Shown: positions 1 to 9,300 of the stretch, piece by piece
Layout of the letters: every line of letters starts with the position of its first letter
Position numbering within the stretch: the first letter of the stretch is position 1
Source of the DNA: Brevundimonas sp.
GTDB lineage: Bacteria > Pseudomonadota > Alphaproteobacteria > Caulobacterales > Caulobacteraceae
Direction of reading: 5' to 3'
Length of the DNA stretch: 64,000 bases
Assembly (NCBI RefSeq): GCF_016742135.1
Contig: NZ_JACVCG010000001.1
Coordinates: forward strand, 496,001 to 560,000
Notes under the pieces: model-generated
The model's database searches: none
Told to the model about the DNA's origin: nothing
The model's input: the letters and a program-made list of their open reading frames with translations, nothing else
Program-made: the position numbers and the translations under genes

Positions 1-709
1 GGAAGAAGGGCAGGCCGAAGGCGCGTTCCACTTCCAGCAGGATCGAGCCCAGGATCAGCGGCGGAAATCCGGTCAGGATCATCAGGGCGGTCACCAGCGC
101 GTACCAGCCGAAGATCGGCATCTTCGCCAGCGACATCCCCGGGGCGCGATATTTCAGGATCGACACGGTGATCTCGACCGCAGCCGCGATGGCTGAAATC
201 TCGACGAAGGTAATGCCGATCAGCCAGAAGTCGGTGTTGATCCCGGGGGAGAAGAGGGGGCCGGTGAGGGGCGGGTACATGAACCAGCCGCCGTCCGGCG
301 CGATGCCCATCACCATGGACGCGAGCAGCATGGTCCCGCCGAAGACATAGCACCAGTAGCCGTAGGCGGTCAGCCGCGGGAAGGCCAGGTCGCGTGTCCC
401 CAGCAGCTTGGGCAGCAGGTAGATCGCCAGCCCCTCGAACGTGGGGATCGCGAACAGGAACATCATGATGGTCCCGTGCATGGTGAAGATCTGGTTGTAG
501 ATCTCCGGCCCCGCGAAGGCCGAATGCGGGGTCGCCAGCTGCGCCCGGATCAGCATCGCCAGCACGCCGCCCACAAGAAAGAAGAAGAAGGCCGTGCCGA
601 GGAACAGCTTGCCGAGATCGGTGTGGTTGACGGTCGAGAACAGGCCCCGCACGCCGGGCTTCGACGACCAGATGGCGGTCAGCTTGCGGTGTCGCTCAAG
701 CGTGTTCAT
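1..709 (-). CDS. ctaD: Heme-copper oxidase subunit I (partial, 3' end outside window)
   Basis: Catalytic membrane subunit of a terminal oxidase that reduces O2 at the heme/CuB centre in the inner membrane. The visible 236 residues start MNTLERHRKL and contain the family's first helices, including the NQIFTMHGTIMMF segment whose His ligates the low-spin heme. The protein continues past the left edge, so the CuB ligands cannot be inspected. The ATG overlaps the TGA of the subunit II gene (ATGA), so the two are translationally coupled. Because the partner subunit II has lost its CuA ligands, this subunit may belong to a quinol-oxidising rather than cytochrome c-oxidising enzyme; that is inference. 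Family assignment is secure, electron donor is not. Confidence 0.93.
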   Translation of the reverse strand, partial: MNTLERHRKLTAIWSSKPGVRGLFSTVNHTDLGKLFLGTAFFFFLVGGVLAMLIRAQLATPHSAFAGPEIYNQIFTMHGTIMMFLFAIPTFEGLAIYLLPKLLGTRDLAFPRLTAYGYWCYVFGGTMLLASMVMGIAPDGGWFMYPPLTGPLFSPGINTDFWLIGITFVEISAIAAAVEITVSILKYRAPGMSLAKMPIFGWYALVTALMILTGFPPLILGSILLEVERAFGLPFF

Positions 710-1458
710 CGGGCCTGGCCTGTCACGAAATTCTCCCAGCCCTCCGGGTCGTGGGCGACGACGGTAAAGGCGAAATGGTCATAGCCGGGGCCGCTGAACT
801 CGGCGCTGAGCCCGGCATAGACGCCCGGGTCATCCGCCTCGATACGCAGGACATTCACATGACCCGGAATGGCGTCGATCTTGCCCGCCAGACGCGGAAC
901 CCAGAAGCTGTGAATGACATCCGCCGTCGTGACGGCGACATCGACCGGTCGGCCCGCCGGAATGTGGAGGACGTTGTCGGTGGTCAGCTCGGGTGCATCC
1001 GCATAGGTGAAGGTCCAGGCCGAGCGTCGCGCCTCGGCCCCCACGCCGACGACCTCGGGCCCCGGACGCGGAAGCAGGTGCTCCCCGACGACCAGTCCAT
1101 AACCGAGCAGCGCCAGAAGGACGACCACCGGAAAGGCGATACCCAGCTTGATGACCCAGAGGCGCTCGTGCCGGGCTTCGTCCGGGGCGGGACGGGACTT
1201 GCGAAACGCGAGCGCGAGCAGCACCATCACCAGGGAGAAGATCATCACCGCGCCAGCGAGCATCACCCACCACAGCGTGGCGATGGTCCGGGCGGCGGGC
1301 CCCGCCGGGTCCACGGTCGACAGCGCGCCTTCGCAACCGGCGAGCGCCAGCGCCGTTGTCGAGACCAGAAGGCAGCGGCAGAGGGAGGCACCGTGTCGAG
1401 AGAATCCGTTGAGCAGGAAGCGGAAGAGCTGATCGACCCGATCGCGGCGGCGCCTCAT
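706..1458 (-). CDS. ctaC: Oxidase subunit II, lipoprotein, lacking the CuA site
   Basis: Periplasmic cupredoxin-domain subunit of a heme-copper oxidase. The N-terminus has a lipobox-like LALAGC, then two membrane helices, then the cupredoxin domain with the conserved IHSFWVP and GKIDAIPG segments. The canonical CuA signature (C-x-E-x-C-G-x-x-H-x-x-M) is replaced by SAEFSGPGYDHF, so both cysteines, the His and the Met are gone, as in quinol oxidases. The start is uncertain: the nearest in-frame ATG is at 1458 (MRRRRDRV), which overlaps the divergent DUF2231 gene by 66 bases. It is followed directly by subunit I with an ATGA overlap. Family is certain, start about 50 percent. Confidence 0.85.
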   Translation of the reverse strand: MRRRRDRVDQLFRFLLNGFSRHGASLCRCLLVSTTALALAGCEGALSTVDPAGPAARTIATLWWVMLAGAVMIFSLVMVLLALAFRKSRPAPDEARHERLWVIKLGIAFPVVVLLALLGYGLVVGEHLLPRPGPEVVGVGAEARRSAWTFTYADAPELTTDNVLHIPAGRPVDVAVTTADVIHSFWVPRLAGKIDAIPGHVNVLRIEADDPGVYAGLSAEFSGPGYDHFAFTVVAHDPEGWENFVTGQAR

Positions 1459-1908
1459 TTCGACAACACCGAGTCCCGCATCGCGGTACTGGGCCACCCC
1501 ATCCACGCGATGAGCGTGGCCTTTCCGATCGCCCTGACCTTCTGCACCTTTGGCGCGGACGCCCTCTACTGGTGGACCGGCGACGCCTTCTGGGCGCGTG
1601 CCGCCCTGTGGGCTGCAGGCACGGGCTTCCTGTTCGGCATGCTGGCGGGCTTTTCCGGAACGGCCGAGCTGCTGCTGGTGTCGGGCATCCGGGCTCGGGC
1701 TCCGGCCTGGACGCATTTCATCATCGCCGTGACCCTGCTGGCCCTGCTGGGCGCCAACTGGGGCTATCGGCTGTATGGCTATGAGGACGCGGTGCTGCCT
1801 TATGGAATTCTCCTGTCGGCGCTGTCGGTCGGTATGGTGGCGATCACGGGCTGGCATGGCGGCAAACTGGTCTTCGACTATCAGCTGGGGACGTCAAACA
1901 AGAGCTGA
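1393..1908 (+). CDS. DUF2231 family integral membrane protein
   Basis: A 171-residue protein with about four predicted membrane helices and the family's early GHPIHAM motif (compare GHPxHP in DUF2231), followed by FPIALTF. Function is unknown; a heme-related or respiratory role has been guessed for the family. The GTG start at 1393 is preceded by GGGAGG at 5-base spacing, which is why it is preferred over ATG 1510, a start that would lose the GHP motif. It is divergent from, and overlaps, the start of the oxidase subunit II gene, and its 3' end overlaps the convergent CopD/HemJ-like gene by 28 bases. Location inside an oxidase block suggests a linked role, by context only. Confidence 0.75.
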   Translation: MSRESVEQEAEELIDPIAAAPHFDNTESRIAVLGHPIHAMSVAFPIALTFCTFGADALYWWTGDAFWARAALWAAGTGFLFGMLAGFSGTAELLLVSGIRARAPAWTHFIIAVTLLALLGANWGYRLYGYEDAVLPYGILLSALSVGMVAITGWHGGKLVFDYQLGTSNKS

Positions 1909-2390
1909 CCTCCCTGCGTTTCCGTCAGCCAGGCCGGGAAGCTGATCCAGCCCAGATACGGCTTGGCCAGCACCAGAAAAAGGATCGCGAGCGTGGGCAG
2001 GCCCACCGCCGTGATCGGTAGCCAGGCGGGGGGCGGGGTGTGTTCGGAAGGCTCCTCCCCAATCCTTACGACCACATGGCCGATCCAGGCATGGGCGAGC
2101 ACCAGCAAGGCCACGAAGGCCAGCTTCGCGAACAGCCAGGGCGTAAACACCTCGCGCATGAAGATCAGCCAGGTGCCGGCGATGACGGCGATCACGGCAG
2201 CGGGCGTTACGCCCATGGTATAGGTGAGGTGCGATGCCTTTCGGATCAGGTGGTAGTCCTCGGCTGACACCGCGGGATCGTGCCGGGTCAGCATCAACGG
2301 CAGGGTGGCCAGCCCCCCGATCCAGATCACCAGACCGACGATGTGCGCGGCCTTGAACAGCGGAATGGTCGGCGCAATCCAGTCGATCAT
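1881..2390 (-). CDS. CopD/HemJ-like four-helix membrane protein
   Basis: A 169-residue membrane protein with helices beginning FKAAHIVGLVIWIGG and a later AHAWIGHVVVRIG segment. The His-containing helices resemble the CopD/HemJ superfamily (copper-transport or protoporphyrinogen-oxidase-type membrane proteins). Exact function cannot be set from sequence alone. The ATG at 2390 overlaps the TGA of the CtaG gene (ATGA), so it is translated with the oxidase assembly factor. A heme or copper supply role for the neighbouring oxidase is a reasonable inference. The longer upstream reading frame runs inside ctaG and was discarded. Confidence 0.7.
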   Translation of the reverse strand: MIDWIAPTIPLFKAAHIVGLVIWIGGLATLPLMLTRHDPAVSAEDYHLIRKASHLTYTMGVTPAAVIAVIAGTWLIFMREVFTPWLFAKLAFVALLVLAHAWIGHVVVRIGEEPSEHTPPPAWLPITAVGLPTLAILFLVLAKPYLGWISFPAWLTETQGGQLLFDVPS

Positions 2391-3085
2391 GCCACGATCT
2401 CTCTCAGACGACCCCAGCCTCGACGCGCGAGCAGCGCCGCTGCGACGGCATAGGGAATCCCCGCTGGAACCCACATGATCAGCCCGCCCAGGGCCTGGTC
2501 CTCAAGCGGCGTCAGCCCCCAGGTGAGGGGCGCGACGGCGTGGGCTGCGTAAAGAGGCGTCGAGGCAAAGGTCAGAATGGCGCCAAGCAGGCCCATCTGG
2601 GCAAAGGCCGCCACCACGAAGACCAACTGATCCACCGGCGAGCGCTCCTTCGTCAGCAGGGCACACCAGAACCAGACCGCGCTGCCGAAGAGCGTCAGCT
2701 GCATGATCCAGTAAAGCGGCACATTCGACAGGGCGGCGTCATAGGCTGCGGGCAGGTGCCAGACCCAGAGCACCACGGTGGAAAGGGCGAACGGGACGGC
2801 CAGACTTCCCGTCCGGCGCGCCGGCAACGCCAGGGCAAGCAGAGGGGCCGCCACGGCGATCAGGAGCACGTGATGAACCACCCGCGCGGAGAACAGTGCG
2901 GACGACAGGGCGCAGAGCGGTGACACGAAGGCGATCGCCAGCACCGCCACCGCGAGAAGACCCGGGGGGTGACGTCTCACGGCCACGCCCAGGGCCACAA
3001 GCCCGATCAGGAGCACGGGGTCGAGGTTGAAGCTCGTCCAGAGGTCGGCCGGCAGGGGAGGTGGGCCGCAGTAGGCTGTGTTCAT
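2387..3085 (-). CDS. ctaG: Cytochrome oxidase assembly factor, caa3-type CtaG
   Basis: Polytopic membrane protein of 232 residues matching the Bacillus-type CtaG family (not the CtaG/Cox11 family), which is needed for assembly of caa3-type oxidases, probably copper delivery to subunit I. About seven hydrophobic helices are visible, with conserved His in ARVVHHVLL and VLWVWHLP. The start at 3085 (MNTAYCG) follows a GGGG tract at suitable spacing; a start 21 bases upstream is possible. It lies 52 bases downstream of the PQQ dehydrogenase gene and overlaps the CopD/HemJ-like gene, so the three form one operon. Its presence next to an unusual CuA-less oxidase supports that oxidase being functional. 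Confidence 0.85.
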   Translation of the reverse strand: MNTAYCGPPPLPADLWTSFNLDPVLLIGLVALGVAVRRHPPGLLAVAVLAIAFVSPLCALSSALFSARVVHHVLLIAVAAPLLALALPARRTGSLAVPFALSTVVLWVWHLPAAYDAALSNVPLYWIMQLTLFGSAVWFWCALLTKERSPVDQLVFVVAAFAQMGLLGAILTFASTPLYAAHAVAPLTWGLTPLEDQALGGLIMWVPAGIPYAVAAALLARRGWGRLREIVA

Positions 3086-3137
3086 CAAAAATCCCCTTGC
3101 CCCCACATCATGTCCGCCTGCCCTGGTTTATCGCGCC

Positions 3138-5627
3138 TCACCGGTTGCCGTCGTTCCGTCGATCCGGCAGGGCCCAGGCAATGACCTGATCCCCCCGGGG
3201 TGTCTCCATGAAGTGATGCCCGCCCGTCATCAGCACCAGGAATTGCCGTCCATTCTCCTCATAGACGATGGGGGCCGCCTGTCCGCCGGCGGGCAGGACG
3301 TCCGTCCAGACGGTTTCGCCGGTCTCGATATCGATGGCGCGGATCAGATCATCCGTGGCCGCGGCGATAAAGATCAGACCGCTCGCGGTTACGACCGCGC
3401 CGCCATTGTTCGGCGTGCCGATGTCGATCGGCAGCATGGACGGGATGCCGAACGGGCCGTTCTTGCGCGCCTGTCCCAGCGGACGGTCCCACAGGGTCCG
3501 GCCCGTGCGAATGTCGATCGCCCGGATCCCGCCGTAGGGCGGTTGCTTGCAGAGCATGCCGGTGAAGCCCATCCGCCAGCCGGGGTTGACGTCGATGGCA
3601 TAGGGCACGCCCCATTGCGGATCGCCCGCCCCTTCCGCGCCCTCGGGCACGCCACCGCGCGAGGCCGGCGTCTCGCCCTGCTCTTCCAGCTTTTCGTGAC
3701 CGCGAGGATACCATCCCCGCTCGTTCGCTTCCTCCCGCGGGACCAGCCGGTTGTAGTTGGGCATGTCGTTGTAGTTGGCGATGATCACGCCCCTTCGGGG
3801 GTCGACGGCCACGCCGCCCCAGTCGGACCCGCCATTGTATCCGGGGTACTGAATCCAGCGCCGCTCGGCCGAAGGAGGGGTGTAGATGCCGTCGTACTCC
3901 GCCTGACGAAAACCGATACGGCAGATCATCTGGTCGATCGGCGACATGCCCCACATGTCCTTCTCGGTCAGCCTGTCCCTGGCCAAGGTATGGAAGGTCG
4001 AAAAGGGCTGGGTGGGTGAGCGGTCCTGCGGCTCGACGCCGCCCACGGGCACGGCGCGTTCCTCGACCTCGACCAGGGGCTCGCCGGTTCGGCGGTCGAG
4101 GATGTAGAGGTCCCCCTGCTTGCTGGGCAGCACCAAGGCCGGAACGGTGCCGGTATCGGTGGGAAAGTCGATCAGTGTCGCCTGGCTGCCGAGGTCATAG
4201 TCCCACACATCGACCCGGACCGTCTGGAACGACCAGGCGGGCTTGCCGGTCCGGACATCCAGAGCGACCAGGGACGTCGAATAGCGGTTTTCGGCCTCGG
4301 ATCGGTCGCTGCTGTAATAGTCGGCGGCGGAGTTCGCCATGGGCAGATAGACCAGGCCGAGCTGTTCATCGCCGCTTGCCGTGGTCCACATATTGGGGGT
4401 TCCGCGGGTATAGGTCTCGCCTTCCGGGGGCAGGCCGTCCCGCTCGGGCTGACCCATGTCCCAGGCCCAGCGCAGTTCGCCGGTCACGGCGTCAAAGCCC
4501 TGGATGACCCCGGACGGCGCGTCCCTGTACTGGCCGTCCAGAACCTGGTGGCCGGTAACGATCACGCCCTGGACGATGGTGGGGGCCGAGGTGATCGACA
4601 CCATCCCGGGGATGATGTCGCCCATGCCCCGCTTGATATCCACCTGCCCATTCTGCCCGAAACCCGGGCAGGGGCGGCCGGTGCGGGCATCGACCGCAAT
4701 CAGTCGACCGTCCAGCGTGCCCTCGATGATGCGGGTGGTGCAGAGTTCGGTCGGCGCCTGGAGGCTCGCCGCTTCCGCAGGCGCGCGGACGGCGTCCCCG
4801 GTCTGCGGCGGGGCGCTGCGACGGGTGTCGTAATAGACCACCCCGCGGCAGGCCGCCGTATAGGGTATCCAGTCGTCGGAGACCTGCGGATCATAGCGCC
4901 AGCGCTGCTGTCCGGTCTCGGCGTCAAGCGCGATCAGCTGATTGCGCGCCGTGCACAGGTACAGGGTATCGCCCACCTTCAGCGGCGTCGTCTCGGCCCC
5001 CCATTTTTCCTCCGGCAGGTCCTCGGTGTGGAACAGCCAGACCCGCTCCAGCTCCTTGACGTTGTCTCGGTTGATCTGGGTCAGCGGCGAATAGCGACGG
5101 GCCGCATGGGTGCCGCCGAAGGCCGGCCAGTCGGCCCCGGTCTGATACAGGCCCGGTTCGCCCATGTCGCCGCTTTCGGCGGGCAGGGGCAGACCCGCGG
5201 GGGCCCGGTTGGCAAAGGCCACGACCGTGCCGCCGATCAGCAGGAACAGGGCCAGCGCTCCCCCTCCGATGATCGCGACCCATCGGCCTTGGGGCAGGAT
5301 GAGAGGCAGCACGGCCACGAGGCCGATCAGGAGGACGGTCGGCGCGACCACGCGGGGCACCAGCGCCCAGCCGTTCAGCCCCACTTCCCACAGGGCCCAG
5401 AGCAGGGTCACGCCATACAGGCCGAGGTAGATCCAGGCCCCCAGCGGTCGCCGGAGGGCCAGAAAGGCCCCGGACACGATGAGCGCCAGACCCGCGGGGA
5501 AATAATAGAAGGAGCCGCCGAGGATGAGCAGCCAAAGCCCCCCGATCACGAGGGGCAGGCCGACCAGAATGAAAATCGCCCCCAGCGCCCGGACAGCCCA
5601 GAGGGCCACGGCGGGTCTGTCGATCAT
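3138..5627 (-). CDS. gcd: Membrane-bound PQQ-dependent glucose dehydrogenase
   Basis: Quinoprotein that oxidises aldoses such as glucose in the periplasm to the lactone and passes electrons to ubiquinone. The 829-residue product has about five N-terminal membrane helices (residues 10-145) and then the eight-bladed PQQ propeller with repeated segments such as LIALDAETGQQRWRYDP, IAVDARTGRPCPGFG and LWDRPLGQARKNGPFG. Length fits the family. Start ATG 5627 is preceded by GGAGACTCCG. It precedes ctaG by 52 bases on the same strand, so glucose-derived quinol could feed the adjacent CuA-less oxidase; that link is inference. No PQQ biosynthesis genes are in the window, so cofactor origin is unknown. 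Confidence 0.93.
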   Translation of the reverse strand: MIDRPAVALWAVRALGAIFILVGLPLVIGGLWLLILGGSFYYFPAGLALIVSGAFLALRRPLGAWIYLGLYGVTLLWALWEVGLNGWALVPRVVAPTVLLIGLVAVLPLILPQGRWVAIIGGGALALFLLIGGTVVAFANRAPAGLPLPAESGDMGEPGLYQTGADWPAFGGTHAARRYSPLTQINRDNVKELERVWLFHTEDLPEEKWGAETTPLKVGDTLYLCTARNQLIALDAETGQQRWRYDPQVSDDWIPYTAACRGVVYYDTRRSAPPQTGDAVRAPAEAASLQAPTELCTTRIIEGTLDGRLIAVDARTGRPCPGFGQNGQVDIKRGMGDIIPGMVSITSAPTIVQGVIVTGHQVLDGQYRDAPSGVIQGFDAVTGELRWAWDMGQPERDGLPPEGETYTRGTPNMWTTASGDEQLGLVYLPMANSAADYYSSDRSEAENRYSTSLVALDVRTGKPAWSFQTVRVDVWDYDLGSQATLIDFPTDTGTVPALVLPSKQGDLYILDRRTGEPLVEVEERAVPVGGVEPQDRSPTQPFSTFHTLARDRLTEKDMWGMSPIDQMICRIGFRQAEYDGIYTPPSAERRWIQYPGYNGGSDWGGVAVDPRRGVIIANYNDMPNYNRLVPREEANERGWYPRGHEKLEEQGETPASRGGVPEGAEGAGDPQWGVPYAIDVNPGWRMGFTGMLCKQPPYGGIRAIDIRTGRTLWDRPLGQARKNGPFGIPSMLPIDIGTPNNGGAVVTASGLIFIAAATDDLIRAIDIETGETVWTDVLPAGGQAAPIVYEENGRQFLVLMTGGHHFMETPRGDQVIAWALPDRRNDGNR

Positions 5628-5716
5628 CGGAGTCTCCTCTTCCCCCTAAAGGCCAAGCTCCAAAGGCCAACCCTTCAGGGGGCCAGGGGTTCCAGCCGTA
5701 TCGTGCGATGCCCGCT

Positions 5717-6238
5717 TCAGGGTCCGACCCCCGAGGCCTCCAGCAGATCAATCACGGTGCCGAGGGCCGCCAGGCGAACACCGGCCGTGCCGCGGGCTCC
5801 GAAATGCTCCTCACGGTGTTCCGTGGGGTGGCCCGGACGGGCAAGGGCAAAGTGAACAAGGCCCTCCTCGTCGCATGAGCCCGCCGGGCCGGCGAAGCCG
5901 GTGATGGCGATGGCGACATCCCCGCCGGCACTCCCGAGCGCCGCCTCGGCCATCCGGCGGGCGACCTCTTCCGAGACGGCCCCCTGGTCGGCCAGCACCG
6001 ACCGGGGGACGCCCAGCAGCCTTGCCTTGGCCTCGTCCGAATAGACGACAAAGCCGCATTCCAGCACGTGCCCCAACTTGTCGACGGCGGTGATGGTCGA
6101 TGCCACCATGCCGGCGGTACAGCTCTCCGCCAGAATGATCCTCTGGCCCCTGGCATCCAGGGCCCGAAGCACCGCCTCAAGGCGGTCGATGATGGGCGTC
6201 GGTATCGCCGGAACCAGGTCTTCGTTGCGGCTTCCCAT
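5717..6238 (-). CDS. CinA C-terminal domain protein (nicotinamide-nucleotide amidohydrolase family)
   Basis: Stand-alone CinA C-terminal domain of 173 residues, the family that deamidates NMN to nicotinate mononucleotide (PncC type). It shows the ILAESCTAGMVAS active-site segment near residue 40 and the VAIAITGFAGPAG segment near residue 115, both typical. There is no N-terminal competence-damage (MoaB-like) domain, so it is the PncC-like short form. Two starts are possible, 6238 (MGSRNED) and 6259 (MSRRTG); neither has an ideal ribosome site, and 6238 was preferred because it matches family length. It stands alone, between gcd and dnaE2. Confidence 0.85.
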   Translation of the reverse strand: MGSRNEDLVPAIPTPIIDRLEAVLRALDARGQRIILAESCTAGMVASTITAVDKLGHVLECGFVVYSDEAKARLLGVPRSVLADQGAVSEEVARRMAEAALGSAGGDVAIAITGFAGPAGSCDEEGLVHFALARPGHPTEHREEHFGARGTAGVRLAALGTVIDLLEASGVGP

Positions 6239-6320
6239 GACTCCTGTCCGACGTGACATTCCCGGGGCTTGCTTAACCCGGCCCGCCCGCACGGGGTTCC
6301 GCAGAATTGGGGCTTTGCGG

Positions 6321-9300
6321 TCAGTGAAAGTCCCGCGACCCCGGCAGCATGCGGAGGTTTCTGGGATGTTGGGGATGGACGAATTCGTCGGCCCCGGAGA
6401 GCTGGAGGGTAGGCTGGTGGTCCGGCGACAGGCGATTTAGCTCGGCGGAACGGTCATGGAGCCGATCGGCCATCAGGTGGACCACGCCCTCGGCGCTCTT
6501 TTCCACCACGCCCTCCACGCCCAGCAGGCGTGCGCTCATGACGATGCGGCGATGGGCCTCGAAGGTGCGGACCCACAGGACCAGATTGGTGACGCCGGTC
6601 TCGTCTTCCAGGGTGATGAAGATGGCCTTGCCGTTGCCGGGCCTCTGGCGCACGAGCACGACCCCGGCGGTCCTGACGCGCGAACCGGAGCGCTTCGCCT
6701 CCACCGCGGCACAGGTCAGCAGGCCCTCGGCTTCAAATGTGGGGCGCAGGATGGCCATGGGATGCGCCTTCAGGCTGAGCCGGGTGGTCTGGTAATCGGC
6801 GGCCACATGTTCGCCCAGCGCCATGCGGGGCAGGTTGGCGTCGGCTTCCTCGCCCAGTTCGCGGGTATGGGCGGCGGCGAACAGGGGCAGGGCGTCATCC
6901 TCCGGCAGGCGTCGGGCTTCCCACAGGGCTTCGCGTCGGTCGAGGCCGAGCGAGCGGAAGGCATCGGCATCGGCCAGCTTGCGGACCGCCGCGACCGGCA
7001 GGCGCGCCCGGCGCATCAGACCCTCGAGACTTTCGAACGGACGGGTGCGGGCATCCCCTATGGCCGTGGCCCAGTCCTGACGGAAACCATCGATCTGTCG
7101 CATGCCCAGCCGCAGGGCCAGGGCCTCCCCCGGGCCCTCCAGCGTGTTGTCCCAGCACGAATGGTTGACATCGACCGGATGGACCCGAACCCCGTGTTCC
7201 TGCGCATCCCGCACGATCTGGGCCGGGGCGTAGAAGCCCATCGGCTGGCTGTTCAGCAGGGCGGCGGCGAAGGCGGCGGGGTGCCGGCATTTGATGTAGC
7301 TGGAGACATAGACCAGCCGGGCAAAGCTGGCGGCGTGGCTCTCGGGAAAGCCGTAGGAGCCGAAGCCCTTGATCTGCTCGAAGCAGCGTCGGGCGAAGTC
7401 CGGATCATAGCCCCGCTCGATCATCCGCCCGACCATGCGGTCCTCATAGGTGTGCAGGTTGCCGTCCCCCCGGAAGGTACCCATGGCCTTGCGAAGCCCA
7501 TTGGCCTCTCGGTCGCTGAACTCGGCGGCGACCATGGCGACCTTCATGGCCTGTTCCTGGAACAGGGGCACACCGAGGGTGCGGTGCAGGACCTTTTTCA
7601 GCTCTTCCGGGTCATGCGGCGGGGCCGGGCTGGCATAGACCACCTCTTCCATCCCCGACCGACGGCGCAGATAGGGATGGACCATGTCGCCCTGGATGGG
7701 GCCGGGTCGCACGATCGCTACCTGGATCACCAGATCATAGAAGGCGCGAGGCCTCAGGCGCGGCAGCATGTTGATCTGGGCCCGGCTCTCGACCTGAAAG
7801 ACGCCGATCGAGTCGCCCCGGCACAGCATGTCATAGACATCGGCCTGCTCGGCGGGGACCGTAGCCAGGTCGTGGTCGATGCCCTCATGCAGACGCATCA
7901 GGTCGAGGGCCTTGCGGATACAGGTCAGCATGCCGAGCGCCAGCACATCGACCTTCATCAGGCCCAGCTCGTCGATGTCGTCCTTGTCCCATTCGATGAA
8001 GGTGCGGTCGGCCATGGCCGCATTGCCGACGGGCACCAGTTCATCCAGCCGCCCGCAGGTGAGGATGAATCCTCCGACGTGCTGGGACAGATGGCGGGGA
8101 AAGCCCATGATGCGACCCGCCATGTCCACGGCCCTGCGGATCATGGGATTGGCGGGGTCCAGGCCCGCCTGCTCGACCCGTTCGTCGGCAATGGCCGTGC
8201 CCCAGCTACCCCACTGGGTGCCGGCAAGAGCAGCGGTCACATCCTCGGTCAGGCCCAAGGCCTTGCCGACCTCGCGGATGGCGCTGCGCGGCCGGTAGCG
8301 GATCACGGTCGCGGCGATACCGGCCCGCTCGCGCCCATAGCGCCCATAGATGTACTGGATGATCTCCTCGCGCCGCTCGTGCTCGAAATCGACGTCGATG
8401 TCGGGGGGCTCGTTGCGGTCCGCCGACATGAAGCGCTCGAACAACAGGTCGTGGTGGACCGGGTCGACGCTGGTGATCCCCAGCACATAACAGACGGCGG
8501 AGTTGGCCGCGGAGCCTCGCCCCTGACACAGGATTCCCCGGTTCTCGGCCTCCCGGACAAGGTCATGGATGGTCAGGAAATAGGGGGCCAGATGGCGTTC
8601 GGTGATATAGGCCAACTCCTTGTCGATCAGGGCCATGACCTTGCCGGGCGCTCCGTCCGGATAGCGGACCGGCAGGCGACGATTCACCAGGCTCTCCAGC
8701 CAGCCCTGGGGGGTGTGGCCCGGTGGGATGGGCTCTTCCGGATATTCATAGCGCAACTGATCCAGGTCGAAATTTGAGCGGGCCAAAAGCGTTTGGGTCT
8801 CCGCCAGGGCCTCCGGGGCGTCGGCGAACAGGCGGGCCATCTCCTCCGGGGACTTCAGATGGCGTTCGGCGTTGGCCAGCAGGTGCAGGCCCGCCTGATC
8901 AATGGGCACGCCCTCGCGGATGCAGGTCAGGACGTCCTGAAGGTCCCGTTCGTCGGCCGAGGGATAGAGGACGTCGTTCAGGGCCAGCAGCGGCGTATGC
9001 GCCGTTCCTGCCATGGCTTTCAGGCGCGCCAACCGTCGCCGGTCATCCCCGCGCCGATGCATGGCCGTCCCCAGCCAGACCGCGCCCGGCCGAGCCTCGT
9101 TCAGACGGCCCAGCAGCTCGGGCAGGCCGTCCAGCGCCGGGTCGGGGACGACGATCAGCATGAGACCGTCGGGGGCAGCCAGCAGATCGTTCAGATGAAG
9201 GAGACAGTCGCCCTTTTTCGCGCGGCGGTTTCCAAGCGTCAGCAGCCGCGTCAGCCGTCCCCATCCGGCCCGGTCCTCGGGATAGGCGACGATGTCCGGC

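Noticed and set aside
6456..8777. 773-codon open frame on the plus strand
   Set aside because: It is the exact antisense shadow of dnaE2 and has the composition typical of such shadows in GC-rich DNA.
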